DNA of 64,000 nucleotides from Cyanobium sp. PCC 7001 (GTDB lineage: Bacteria > Cyanobacteriota > Cyanobacteriia > PCC-6307 > Cyanobiaceae). Of the stretch, positions 28,948-37,246 are shown piece by piece (the stretch's first letter is position 1; the number at the start of each line of letters is the position of its first letter). Where the stretch lies: positions 1,533,637 to 1,597,636 of the forward strand of contig NZ_DS990556.1 in assembly GCF_000155635.1 (NCBI RefSeq). Direction: 5' to 3'. Below the pieces are notes generated by a model. That model searched no databases. It had not been told where the DNA came from and saw only the letters and a program-made list of their open reading frames with translations. A program made the position numbers and the translations under genes.

Positions 28948-29220
28948 ATGCCCAAGGCCGACATCCACCCCACCTGGTATCCCGATGCCAAGGTGATCTG
29001 CAATGGAGAAGTGGTGATGACCACCGGCTCCACCTCCCCCGAAATCCACGTGGACGTGTGGAGCGGCAACCACCCCTTCTACACCGGCACCCAGAAGATC
29101 CTGGATACCGAAGGCCGGGTGGACCGCTTCATGCGCAAATACGGCATGGCCAGCACCGACAGCAGCGCCTCGGCCAACACCGAGGCCAAAGCCGACGCGG
29201 AAGACGGCGCCAAGGCCTGA
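28948..29220 (+). CDS. rpmE: Ribosomal protein L31 (zinc-free form)
   Basis: A 90-residue L31: MPKADIHPTWYPDAKVICNGEVV, VWSGNHPFYTGTQKILDTEGRVDRFMRKYGM. Only one cysteine remains (VIC), so the CxxC zinc site of the C+ form is lost, as in many cyanobacteria. The last ~20 residues are an acidic Ala/Ser tail. Last gene before a strong terminator. Confidence 0.96.
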   Translation: MPKADIHPTWYPDAKVICNGEVVMTTGSTSPEIHVDVWSGNHPFYTGTQKILDTEGRVDRFMRKYGMASTDSSASANTEAKADAEDGAKA

Positions 29221-29252
29221 TCTCAGCGGCCCTCTTCCCATCCATTCTCCAG

Positions 29253-29282
29253 GGCCGGGTGCAGTGGGCATCCGGCCTTTTT
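29253..29282 (+). terminator. Intrinsic terminator after rpmE
   Basis: A 10-bp stem (ggccgggtgc with gcatccggcc, one G-U pair, loop agtgg) is followed by ttttt. It marks the end of the ribosomal supercluster, 42 bp before prfA. Confidence 0.85.
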
Positions 29283-29326
29283 GCCGTTTCCGCGGCATGC
29301 CCACACCACCTTGAAGCTCCGGGTTG

Positions 29327-30424
29327 ATGGACCCCTCCCTGCTGCATGACCGGCTTGAGGCCGCCCGGCGCACCTTCGAGACCCTGGAGAGGCAGCTGGC
29401 CGATCCTGCCGTGGCCAGCAATCCGGACCAGCTCCAGGCCATCGCCAGGGAACGGGCTCGCCTGGAACCGCTGGTGCTCGATCAGCGGCAGCTGCAGAAA
29501 CTCCTGGCCGAGGAGGCCGACGCGCGAACCCTGCTGCGCGACCATCGCGGCGATCGGGCCATGGAGGAGTTGGCGAGCGAGGAGCTGAAGCAGCTCGCCG
29601 AGCGGATCCACAGCCTCAGAACGTCCCTCACGATTGCCCTGTTGCCTCGTGATCCCCGCGACGAGCGCAGCGTGATGCTCGAGATCAGGGCCGGTGCCGG
29701 TGGCGACGAAGCGGCCATCTGGGCCGGTGATCTGGCACGGATGTACGAGCGCTACGCCCAAAGCGTGGGCTGGCGGGTGGAGCCGGTGAGCGCCTCGGAA
29801 GCCGAACTGGGCGGCTACAAGGAGCTGATCCTCTCCATCCGGGGCGAGGGCGTGTTCAGCCAGCTGAAATTCGAGGCCGGGGTGCACCGGGTGCAGCGGG
29901 TGCCGGCCACCGAATCCCAGGGACGCGTCCACACCTCCACCGCCACGGTGGCGGTGATGCCGGAGGCGGATCCGGTGGAGGTGCAGATCGAGCCTGGCGA
30001 TGTGGAGATCAGCACGGCCCGCTCCGGCGGCGCGGGAGGGCAGAACGTGAACAAGGTGGAAACGGCGGTGGACCTGCTGCACAAGCCCAGCGGCATCCGG
30101 GTGTTCTGCACCCAGGAGCGCTCCCAGATGCAGAACCGGGAGCGGGCCATGGAGATCCTGCGGGCCAAGCTCTACGAGCGCCAGCTGGCCGAAGCCAACG
30201 CCAGGGAGCGCTCCGCCCGCCTCGCCCAGGTGGGCAGTGGCGATCGGAGCGAGAAGATCCGCACCTACAACTACAAGGACAACCGCGCCACCGACCACCG
30301 GCTGGGTCGCAATTTCAGCCTGGAGCCCGTGCTCAACGGTCAGCTGCAGGATGTGATCGGTGCCTGCATCGCCGCGGACCAGGCCAGGCAGCTGGACGAG
30401 CTGGCCGCCGACGTGAGTGCGTGA
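29327..30424 (+). CDS. prfA: Peptide chain release factor 1
   Basis: A 365-residue RF1 that reads UAA/UAG stops. The hydrolysis motif GGQ is in [21 protein letters not shown]; other class I release-factor blocks are [22 protein letters not shown] and [23 protein letters not shown], and the C-terminal [17 protein letters not shown]. The ATG at 29327 is preferred over the adjacent TTG at 29324. Commonly follows rpmE in cyanobacteria. Confidence 0.97.
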   Translation: MDPSLLHDRLEAARRTFETLERQLADPAVASNPDQLQAIARERARLEPLVLDQRQLQKLLAEEADARTLLRDHRGDRAMEELASEELKQLAERIHSLRTSLTIALLPRDPRDERSVMLEIRAGAGGDEAAIWAGDLARMYERYAQSVGWRVEPVSASEAELGGYKELILSIRGEGVFSQLKFEAGVHRVQRVPATESQGRVHTSTATVAVMPEADPVEVQIEPGDVEISTARSGGAGGQNVNKVETAVDLLHKPSGIRVFCTQERSQMQNRERAMEILRAKLYERQLAEANARERSARLAQVGSGDRSEKIRTYNYKDNRATDHRLGRNFSLEPVLNGQLQDVIGACIAADQARQLDELAADVSA

Positions 30425-30460
30425 ACCCTGGGCCCCTGGGCAGTGGCGGCCCGTGTGATC

Positions 30461-30988
30461 TCAGGCGGCCCGTTCGTCTGCCAGGACCTCAAGGCCGATG
30501 AGGTATTTGGCCCATTCGTGGTGCCTCCCGGCCCGCAGATGGCGGGTGGCTTCATAGCCCAGCCCGCTCGCCGGACGGTGGGGAGCCCGCAGCAGCACCA
30601 TGCCGGCTTCCCGCGGCGTGCGGTTGCCCTTGCGGACATTGCAGCTGAGGCAGGCCGTGGTCACGTTCTCCCAGCTGTCGGTACCGCCGCGGCTGCGGGG
30701 CACCACGTGATCGACCGACAACTTCTCACCGCTGTAGCCGCAGTACTGACAGCAGTGACCATCGCGGTGAAAGAGATTGCGGCGTGTGAGCGGCAGCTGC
30801 CGGTAGGGAACCCGCACGAAGTGACGCAGCCGGATCACCGTGGGAAGCAGAAGATCCGGGCGGATGGCTCGGTTCCGGTCATGTTCCAGTCCCTCGGCCT
30901 TGCCCTTGAGCAGCATCACCAGCGCCCGCTTCCAGGTGGTGATGTTGAGCGGTTCATAGGACGCATTGAGGACGAGAACGTGCCCCAT
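30461..30988 (-). CDS. HNH endonuclease
   Basis: A 175-residue nuclease-fold protein: MGHVLVLNASYEPLNITTWKRALVMLLKGKAEGLEHD precedes the zinc knuckle CCQYCG and the catalytic SVDHVVPRSRGGTDSWENVTTACLSCNVRKGNRTP (DH...N...H-like with CxxC). This type is conserved across cyanobacteria as a stand-alone HNH protein of unknown target. ATG at 30988 matches the family start; the ORF continues upstream only through non-coding sequence. Divergent from the murF-alr fusion with 92 bp between starts. No methylase or other restriction partner is adjacent. Confidence 0.85.
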   Translation of the reverse strand: MGHVLVLNASYEPLNITTWKRALVMLLKGKAEGLEHDRNRAIRPDLLLPTVIRLRHFVRVPYRQLPLTRRNLFHRDGHCCQYCGYSGEKLSVDHVVPRSRGGTDSWENVTTACLSCNVRKGNRTPREAGMVLLRAPHRPASGLGYEATRHLRAGRHHEWAKYLIGLEVLADERAA

Positions 30989-31080
30989 CGCCGCAACCAG
31001 GATCGCCAAAATGCTAACGAGGCACATCCTCCGGGTCGGTGTCGTCCACGACCAGGCCTTCCGCCGGACCGTCCTGCACC

Positions 31081-33570
31081 ATGACCCTGCCCGCACCCCG
31101 AGAGCTGGCCGCCCTGCTGGACGGCGAGCTGCGCGGCACCCCGCCTGAGCAACCGCTGCGGGCTGTGGCGATCGACTCGCGGCGGGTGCTGCCCGGCGAT
31201 CTCTTCGTGGCGCTGGGGGGGCGCCACTGCGACGGCCATGACTTCGTGGCGCAGGCCGAAGGGGCCGGGGCGTCGCTGGTGGTGCTGCGGCGGGACCGCT
31301 GCCCGGACAGCGGCCCGGGACCGGGCTGCGCCCACCTGCTGGTGGCTGATCCGCTGCTGGCCCTGCAGCGTCTTGCCGCCTGGTACCGCCGCACCCACAT
31401 CCGCAGGGTGGTGGCGGTCACCGGCAGCAATGGCAAGACCGTGGTCAAGACTGCGCTGACGGCCCTGCTGGCGGGCCGTTTCCGGGTGGCCTCCAGCCCC
31501 GGCAGCTGGAACAGCCAGGTGGGCGTGCCGCTGGCGGTGCTCACGGCTCCGCCCGGCACCGAACTGGGGGTGTTCGAGGCCGGCATCTCGGCGCCCGGCG
31601 AGATGGAGCGCCTCGAGGCGATCCTGCAGCCCGACCACGGCGTGCTGGTGAACGTGGGTCTGGCCAATCTCGGCAGTTTCGGCAGCCGCGCGGTGACGGC
31701 ACGCGAGAAGCTGCGCCTGTTCCAGGGCATGGATGCCCACAGCTGGGTGATCGCCCCGGACGACCCGCTCGTGAACGCCCTGCCCCTGCCCTGCCGCCGC
31801 ATCCACCCCGGCGCCGGGCCGCCACGGCTGCTGGGTCAGCGCTCCCGGGGGAACGGCCTCCTGCTCCAGCTCGATCTGGGCGGGTGCCAGGCCCAGGTGA
31901 CGGTGCACACCCGCTCCCGGCCTCTCGTCGACGACCTCCTGATCGCCCTGACCGCCGCCCACCACCTGGGGGTGCCCGCGGCGGAGATGGCGGAGGTGCT
32001 TCAGGACTACACCTTCGGGCCGACGCGCATGGAGACCTGGCGGACGCCGGAAGGCATCACGATCATCAACGACACCGCCAGCGACGACCCGCTCTCGGTG
32101 CAGACCGCCCTGGCCACGGTGGCCGCCTTTCCCGAAGGGGGCCGCCGCCTGTTCGTGTTCGGCGGGATGGGAGATCTGGGACCCTGCGAACAGCGGGAGC
32201 ACGCGCTGATCGGGCGAATGGCGGCCGAACAGGGCTTCTCAGGGCTGCTGCTGCTGCCGCACCCGGCCCGCAGCCACACTGCCGCCGCCTGGAACGGCTG
32301 CCACCCCGCCCAGGCGGCCCAGGAACTGGCCGACACCGCCGCCCTGCGCGAGCGGATCCGCCAGATGGCCGAGCCGGGCGACACCGTTCTGCTCAAGGGT
32401 GCCGCCCGCCAGGAGCTGAGCAGCGCGGCCCGCGCGATCTGGGAATCGATGGCACCCCGCCGCCTGCTGGTTGATCTCGACGCCATCCGCGACAACATCA
32501 CCCGCTTCCGGGCCCTCTGCGGCCCCGAGGTTGCGATCCTGGCGGTGCTGAAGGCCTGGGCCTACGGCACCGAGCTGCCGCGGCTGGCGGCGGCCCTGCA
32601 GGACAGCGGCATCGACTGGATCGGGGTCTCCGCCGCCGACGAGGGTGCCGTGATCCGACGGGCCGGGGTGCACCGGCCGGTGCTGGTGATGCTGATGGAC
32701 CCCGATGAGGTGGACAAGGCGGTGCGCTGGCGCGTGACGCCGCTGATCTATTCGCTGCCCTTCGCCCAGGCGCTGGTCAGGACGCTGCAGTCGATGGGCG
32801 CGCACCTGGAGGTGCACCTGGAGATTGAGACGGGCATGGGTCGCCTCGGTGTGGCGCCGGAGGAGGCCCTGGCCGCCGCCAGGCTGCTGCGCGATTCCGG
32901 GGTCGTGACCGTGACAGGCGTGATGACCCATCTGGCCGGCGCCGATGATCCCGCCGCCGATGACGAGACCCGCGCCCAGCTGGAGCGGTTCGATGCGGTG
33001 ATGGCCAGGCTGCATCAGGAACTGGGCACGCCCCTGCTGGTGCACGCGGCCGCCACCTCGGGGGCCGTGCGCTTCCCGCAATCCCGTTACGGCATGGTGC
33101 GGCTGGGCCTGGGGCTGTTCGGCCTGCATCCCTCACCAGCCGTGGCTGAGGCGATCGAACTGGAGCTGGCGGTGGCGTTCATCAGCCGCCTGGTGCAGGT
33201 GCGGGAGTACGGCAGGGGGCAGCGGATCGGCTACAACGGCACCTACGTGGTCAGCGCGGAACGCCAGCGGATCGGCATCGTGGCCGCGGGCTACAACGAC
33301 GGTGTGCCCTGGCGATTCAGCAACCGCGGCGAGGTGATGATCCAGGGTCGGCGCCTGGCCGTGCTCGGCCGGGTGTCAATGGACTCGATGGCGGTCGATC
33401 TGGATCCGTTGCCCGAGGCGACGGTGGGCGATGAAGTGCTGATCTTCGGAGCCTATGAAGGCCAGGTGCTGCGTCCGGAGCAGGCCGCCCTCCAGGCGGG
33501 CACGATCCCCTACGACCTGCTGGTGCAGGTCGATGGCAGACGGGTGCAACGGATCTTCCGGGGCGGCTGA
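31081..33570 (+). CDS. MurF-type Mur ligase fused to an alanine racemase domain
   Basis: One uninterrupted 829-residue frame. Residues ~1-455 are a Mur ligase: P-loop VVAVTGSNGKTVVKTAL, FEAGISAPGEMERLEAIL, NVGLANLGSFGSRAVTAREKLRLF and the end DTVLLKGAARQEL. Residues ~460-829 are a fold-type III PLP racemase: RRLLVDLDAIRDNI, PLP lysine in LAVLKAWAYGTELP, GVSAADEGAVIRRAGV, ETGMGRLGV, MTHLAGADDPAADDETR, MVRLGLGLFG, the second-base tyrosine region RIGYNGTYVV and GRVSMDSMAVDL. MurF adds D-Ala-D-Ala to UDP-MurNAc-tripeptide; Alr makes D-Ala. The EAGISxPGEME wording and the fusion itself recall Bacteroidetes MurF-Alr proteins. Oddities: KANAYGH is KAWAYGT, the MurF AH is AN, and DSYNANP is DTASDDP. 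Start ATG at 31081. Domain identity is firm; activity and pathway role are not. Confidence 0.85.
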   Translation: MTLPAPRELAALLDGELRGTPPEQPLRAVAIDSRRVLPGDLFVALGGRHCDGHDFVAQAEGAGASLVVLRRDRCPDSGPGPGCAHLLVADPLLALQRLAAWYRRTHIRRVVAVTGSNGKTVVKTALTALLAGRFRVASSPGSWNSQVGVPLAVLTAPPGTELGVFEAGISAPGEMERLEAILQPDHGVLVNVGLANLGSFGSRAVTAREKLRLFQGMDAHSWVIAPDDPLVNALPLPCRRIHPGAGPPRLLGQRSRGNGLLLQLDLGGCQAQVTVHTRSRPLVDDLLIALTAAHHLGVPAAEMAEVLQDYTFGPTRMETWRTPEGITIINDTASDDPLSVQTALATVAAFPEGGRRLFVFGGMGDLGPCEQREHALIGRMAAEQGFSGLLLLPHPARSHTAAAWNGCHPAQAAQELADTAALRERIRQMAEPGDTVLLKGAARQELSSAARAIWESMAPRRLLVDLDAIRDNITRFRALCGPEVAILAVLKAWAYGTELPRLAAALQDSGIDWIGVSAADEGAVIRRAGVHRPVLVMLMDPDEVDKAVRWRVTPLIYSLPFAQALVRTLQSMGAHLEVHLEIETGMGRLGVAPEEALAAARLLRDSGVVTVTGVMTHLAGADDPAADDETRAQLERFDAVMARLHQELGTPLLVHAAATSGAVRFPQSRYGMVRLGLGLFGLHPSPAVAEAIELELAVAFISRLVQVREYGRGQRIGYNGTYVVSAERQRIGIVAAGYNDGVPWRFSNRGEVMIQGRRLAVLGRVSMDSMAVDLDPLPEATVGDEVLIFGAYEGQVLRPEQAALQAGTIPYDLLVQVDGRRVQRIFRGG

Positions 33571-33574
33571 ATCG

Positions 33575-33606
33575 AACGCTCCGGCAGCCGGAGCGGCTGG
33601 AGCGTT
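33575..33606 (+). other. Overlapping inverted repeats between murF-alr and tRNA-Ser
   Basis: A perfect inverted repeat cgctccggc/gccggagcg (33577-33595) shares its left arm with a second one, aacgctcc/ggagcgtt (33575-33582 with 33599-33606). The two hairpins are mutually exclusive. No T-run follows, so a simple terminator is uncertain. Confidence 0.5.
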
Positions 33607-33628
33607 CAGGTAAGCTCCTGGTGCCGCT

Positions 33629-33717
33629 GGAGAGGTGGCTGAGTGGTTGAAAGCGGCTCCCTGCTAAGGAGTTACAGGAGGCAACTTCTGTCGAGGGTTC
33701 GAATCCCTCCCTCTCCG
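33629..33717 (+). tRNA. tRNA-Ser (anticodon GCT)
   Basis: 89 nt, class II. Acceptor GGAGAGG/CCTCTCC, anticodon loop CTGCTAA with anticodon GCT, a long variable arm (acaggaggcaacttctgt), and T-arm GAGGG-TTCGAAT-CCCTC. CCA is not encoded. Confidence 0.95.
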
Positions 33718-33784
33718 TTTCCCTGAGTCCCTGGTTCCCAGCCAAGCCACCCACCGGCCCGGCATGGCATGGCCAGCTCTGTGC

Positions 33785-34717
33785 TCAGTCCTGCCGACAC
33801 AGCCTGGCCAGATGGGAGGCGATCTCCGGCAGCAGGGCGGTGTCGGCCGCCTGCCTGGCCCCCTCGCTGAACACGCTCAGCAGGAAGGGGCTGTGGCCTT
33901 CGGCCTCCACGTAGGCCGTGTCGTGACGGGCCTGGCTCATCCAGCCGGCCTTGCTCCAGAGGCGGGCCCCCTCCGGCAAGCCGGCACCGAGGAAGCCATC
34001 CACCTGATTCTCCGGATCCGCCGCGCGGCTGGCGGGATCCAGGGGGCGCCGCAGCACCTCCCGCATCCGCCCGCAGGCCGGGGGGGACACCAGCGCCGAG
34101 GCGATCACCCCCAGCAACAGCCGCGAGGCCGCATCGGTGCTGAGGCTGTTGCGGTTCTCCAGGCCAGGCCCGTAGAAGGCCCGCTCGCGGCCGTAGGGGC
34201 CATCCCCCCAGGTTTTCTGGCAGGCATTGCAGCCGCGGAGTTCGCTCCAGGCCATGCCGGCGAGCCATTCGTTCACCAGCTGGCGCTGGGCCACCCAGGC
34301 CTGCATGCGCTCCGGGGGGAGCTCCGGACCGCTGGTGGTGCCGCTGAGCAGATCCACCACCAGGCCGGTGGCGTCGTTGCTCGAGTCGCGGATCATGTCC
34401 TCCAGGGCACGCCGCAGTTCCGGGCCGTCCTCGAGCAGCCCGTCCTGCAACCAGGCCTCGGCCGCGATCAGGTACACCAGCTTCACCACACTGGCGGGGT
34501 AGCGCTGACGATCCCCCCCCCAGCCGGCGCCGGGCGGGTGCCGCTGCCAGTACGCCTCGGCACCGCCCTCCAGCGCCGCGCCGATCTGGGATCGGTCGAA
34601 GCGCACCCAGGTGATCGACAGCTGCTGGGCCAGCCCCGGACGCCCCTGCAGCTCCAGCAGTCCGACCAGGTCGCTCAGCACCTGCTCCATCGGCGGGTCC
34701 GGGCTGTAGAACGCCAT
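33785..34717 (-). CDS. Class A beta-lactamase-like serine hydrolase
   Basis: A 310-residue penicillin-recognising-fold hydrolase. The nucleophile motif SxxK is in YPASVVKLVYLIA, an SxN-like motif is in MIRDSSNDATGLVVDLL, and a KxG motif is WSKAGWMS. The segment GLENRNSLSTDAASRLL resembles the class A region before helix 8. No signal peptide or lipobox is seen, so it appears cytoplasmic, unlike secreted beta-lactamases. Members of this family are widespread in cyanobacteria without proven drug resistance. It ends about 70 bp from tRNA-Ser and is divergent from the NlpC/P60 gene (32 bp between starts). Action on peptidoglycan peptides is inference. Confidence 0.75.
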   Translation of the reverse strand: MAFYSPDPPMEQVLSDLVGLLELQGRPGLAQQLSITWVRFDRSQIGAALEGGAEAYWQRHPPGAGWGGDRQRYPASVVKLVYLIAAEAWLQDGLLEDGPELRRALEDMIRDSSNDATGLVVDLLSGTTSGPELPPERMQAWVAQRQLVNEWLAGMAWSELRGCNACQKTWGDGPYGRERAFYGPGLENRNSLSTDAASRLLLGVIASALVSPPACGRMREVLRRPLDPASRAADPENQVDGFLGAGLPEGARLWSKAGWMSQARHDTAYVEAEGHSPFLLSVFSEGARQAADTALLPEIASHLARLCRQD

Positions 34718-34749
34718 CACTGCCGGCTCCTGCTGTGGCGAGATTAGGT

Positions 34750-35520
34750 ATGTCCCAGATCCGTCCCCTGGCGGCGGGCACCCCGGCCGCTCCCGAACTG
34801 CTGCAGCCGGGCACCACCTGGCGTCTGCTCGCCCGCCTCGATCTCTTCAGTCGGCCCCGGGGCTCGGGACTCGCCACCCAGGCCACGGCCGGCCGCTGCC
34901 TGCAGGTGCTTCCCGAAGCGGCGTCGGTGGAGGGCAGTCCGTCGCGCCTGCGGGTGCGGGTGCGCCTGGTGGAGGATGGCTATCCCGGCTGGATCGCCCC
35001 GGAGTCCCTGCTGGGGATGGCCATCGCCGCGACACCACCGCCACCGCGGCTGCTGGACCGCCCCGCCATCGCCGAACGTCTGGCGGCGGTGCTCGCCTTC
35101 GCCATGGGCGCCCTGCGCACCCCCAACACCTACCTGTGGGGCGGCAGCCTCGGGCCCGACTACGACTGCTCCGGGCTGGTGCAGGCCGCCTACGCCAGTG
35201 CCGGCATCTGGCTGCCGCGGGATGCCTACCTGCAGGAACGCTTCTGCCAGCCGGTGGCGGCACGGCCGGGCGTGACCCAGCTGCTGGAACCGGGCGATCT
35301 GATCTTCTTCGGCACCCCGCAGCGCTGCACCCATGTGGGCCTTCACCTGGGTGGGGGCCGCTACCTGCACAGCTCCGGCCGGGAGCACGGGCGCAACGGC
35401 ATCGGGATCGACGATCTCAGCCCCCGCAACACCGACCCCGTGGCGGTGCATTACCGCCGGGAGCTGCGGGGAGCGGGCCGGGTGATGCGCTGCCACGACG
35501 GCAGTCCCCTGCCCGCGTAG
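34750..35520 (+). CDS. SH3-like plus NlpC/P60 (C40) cysteine peptidase
   Basis: A 256-residue enzyme. The N-terminal ~100 residues form an SH3b-like region (LQPGTTWRLLARLDLFSRPRGS to PGWIAPESLLG). The C-terminal NlpC/P60 domain has the catalytic Cys in LGPDYDCSGLVQAAY, the His in CTHVGLHLGGGRYLHSSG and GDLIFFG. This layout is that of cyanobacterial gamma-D-glutamyl-diamino-acid endopeptidases (the Anabaena/Nostoc PCP type), which cleave free cell-wall peptides. No signal peptide is visible, consistent with a cytoplasmic recycling enzyme. ATG at 34750. Confidence 0.85.
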   Translation: MSQIRPLAAGTPAAPELLQPGTTWRLLARLDLFSRPRGSGLATQATAGRCLQVLPEAASVEGSPSRLRVRVRLVEDGYPGWIAPESLLGMAIAATPPPPRLLDRPAIAERLAAVLAFAMGALRTPNTYLWGGSLGPDYDCSGLVQAAYASAGIWLPRDAYLQERFCQPVAARPGVTQLLEPGDLIFFGTPQRCTHVGLHLGGGRYLHSSGREHGRNGIGIDDLSPRNTDPVAVHYRRELRGAGRVMRCHDGSPLPA

Positions 35521-35549
35521 GTTCATCGGTCCGGCCCGGGCCTGTGGCA

Positions 35550-36515
35550 ATGGATCTCTCGGTGGTGGTGCCCCTCTACAACGAGGAGGAGAGCGTGCCG
35601 CTGCTGGTGGAGCAGGTGCTGAAGGCGGTGCGCCCGCTCGGCCTGGCCCATGAGCTGGTGGTGGTGGACGACGGCTCCACCGATGGCACCGCCGCCGTGC
35701 TCAGCCGCCTCAGTGAGGTCGTGCCGGAGCTGGTGGTGGTGCTGCTGCGCCGCAACTACGGCCAGACGGCCGCCATGGCCGCAGGTTTCGATGCCAGCCG
35801 CGGTGCGGTGATCGTGACCCTGGACGGGGACCTGCAGAACGATCCGGCCGACATTCCGGTGCTGCTGGAACGGCTGGATCAGGGCTACGACCTGGTGAGC
35901 GGCTGGCGCCACCAGCGGCAGGACCACGCCCTGTGGCGGCTGCTGCCCAGCCGCCTGGCCAACCGATTGATCGCCCGGGTCACCGGCGTGCGCCTGCACG
36001 ATTACGGCTGCTCCCTGAAGGCCTACCGCCGCGAGGTGGTGGACGACCTGAACCTCTACGGCGAGCTGCACCGCTTCCTGCCGGCGCTGGCCTTCATCGA
36101 GGGAGCCCGGATCAGCGAGGTGCAGGTGAACCACCACGCCCGCCGCTTCGGCCGCAGCAAGTACGGCCTGGATCGCACCTTCCGCGTGCTGATGGATCTG
36201 CTCACCGTGTGGTTCATGAAGCGGTTCCTCACCCGCCCCATGCACGTGTTCGGCTTCGGCGGCCTGGCGGCCATGCTGCTGGGGCTGCTGTTCACCGCCG
36301 CCCTGGTGGTGGAGAAGCTGGTGCTGGGCGCGGAGATCGGCGACCGCCCGCTGCTGCTGGTGGCCCTGATCAGCGTGCTCGCCGGCGTGCAGCTGTTCTG
36401 CTTCGGCCTGCTGGCCGAGGTGCAGATGCGCACCTATCACGAAAGCCAGGGGCGGCCGATCTACAGGGTGCGGGCCACATTGCGCGGCAGCGGCGGCGCT
36501 GGATCGGCCGGCTGA
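35550..36515 (+). CDS. Family 2 glycosyltransferase with two C-terminal membrane helices (GtrB/DPM1-like)
   Basis: A 321-residue membrane glycosyltransferase. The GT-A domain starts MDLSVVVPLYNEEESVPLLV, with VVVDDGSTDGTA and the metal-binding VTLDGDLQNDPADIPVLL. Acceptor-region residues are GCSLKAYRREVV and NHHARRFGRSKYGLDRTFRVLMDLLTVWF. Two transmembrane helices follow (FGFGGLAAMLLGLLFTAALVV and LLLVALISVLAGVQLFCFGLL). This architecture transfers a sugar from a nucleotide to polyprenyl phosphate on the cytoplasmic face. Sugar unknown. It starts 29 bp after the NlpC/P60 gene; the longer frame upstream overlaps that gene and is rejected. Its 3' end overlaps the next gene by 55 bp. Confidence 0.88.
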   Translation: MDLSVVVPLYNEEESVPLLVEQVLKAVRPLGLAHELVVVDDGSTDGTAAVLSRLSEVVPELVVVLLRRNYGQTAAMAAGFDASRGAVIVTLDGDLQNDPADIPVLLERLDQGYDLVSGWRHQRQDHALWRLLPSRLANRLIARVTGVRLHDYGCSLKAYRREVVDDLNLYGELHRFLPALAFIEGARISEVQVNHHARRFGRSKYGLDRTFRVLMDLLTVWFMKRFLTRPMHVFGFGGLAAMLLGLLFTAALVVEKLVLGAEIGDRPLLLVALISVLAGVQLFCFGLLAEVQMRTYHESQGRPIYRVRATLRGSGGAGSAG

Positions 36516-36985
36516 GGCACCGCCGTACGCCCCCGGAACCGTTCCAGTCCCAGCGCGGCTTCACGCATCACGGCGGGGTCCGGGTCCCGCAGCCCCCGCC
36601 TGAGCAGGGACACCACGCAGGGATCACCCCAGAGGCGGGCGACCCGCATGGCGGTGAGGCGGGTCGCGTCATCACCGCGGAGGCGTTGGTGCAGATCGCG
36701 CAGCACCCGGCCGCGCTCATGGAGGTCCGGTGGACGCCAGGGCTGTGGCCAGGCCTCGGCGGTCTCCAGGTCGCCGGCGCGACCATCAGAACCCGGATCC
36801 TGCCGTGCCCGGACTCCACGTTCAGCCTGGTCCGCAGCAGCGGACTCCGTCATCTGGGCCCGGTTGAGCGCCGCCACGGCGGAGGCATCGGTGGAGCGGA
36901 GCACCACGGCGGGCCGCCGGCGACGCAGCAACCAGAAGAGGAGGGCCAGAACCGCCGCCGCGGCGCCCAGGCTGGAGGGAGGCAT
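36461..36985 (-). CDS. Hypothetical membrane-anchored protein with HEAT-like segment
   Basis: A 174-residue protein with an N-terminal hydrophobic anchor (LGAAAAVLALLFWLLRRRRP, positive-inside C-flank), a polar linker and a C-terminal HEAT-like helical repeat (LRRGLRDPDPAVMREAALGLERF). It overlaps the convergent glycosyltransferase by 55 bp and faces away from psaI. No function is recognised. Coding status is supported by the membrane/HEAT layout and by filling the only gap between the GT and psaI. Confidence 0.6.
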   Translation of the reverse strand: MPPSSLGAAAAVLALLFWLLRRRRPAVVLRSTDASAVAALNRAQMTESAAADQAERGVRARQDPGSDGRAGDLETAEAWPQPWRPPDLHERGRVLRDLHQRLRGDDATRLTAMRVARLWGDPCVVSLLRRGLRDPDPAVMREAALGLERFRGRTAVPQPADPAPPLPRNVARTL

Positions 36986-37075
36986 GGATTGAACTTTTAT
37001 GTCGCCAGCTCCAGCCCGAGAAGGCTGTCCTGGGAACGATCCTTACAGTACCGGCGGTTGCTACTGGCCTGCGCC

Positions 37076-37192
37076 ATGACTGGAGAATTCGCTGCCGCCT
37101 GGATGCCCTCGGTGTTTGTGCCCCTTGTCGGGATCCTCGGCCCAGCCGTGGCGATGGCCCTGCTGTTCAACGTGATCGAGGCCCGCGACTGA
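37076..37192 (+). CDS. psaI: Photosystem I reaction centre subunit VIII
   Basis: A 38-residue single-helix subunit at the PSI trimer interface: AAWMPSVFVPLVGILGPAVAMALLFNVIEARD. Length and sequence match PsaI; the gene sits directly before psaL, its interaction partner. A TACAGT at 37044-37049 could be the -10 of the pair. Confidence 0.93.
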   Translation: MTGEFAAAWMPSVFVPLVGILGPAVAMALLFNVIEARD

Positions 37193-37246
37193 ACTCACTC
37201 CTCCCGGAGTGTCCGCGCCCCTTTCATCACCCTCGCTTCCACCCCC

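Noticed and set aside
35136-35549. N-terminal extension of the glycosyltransferase frame
   Set aside because: It overlaps the NlpC/P60 gene out of frame; MDLSVVVPLYNEEES at 35550 is the normal start of the family.
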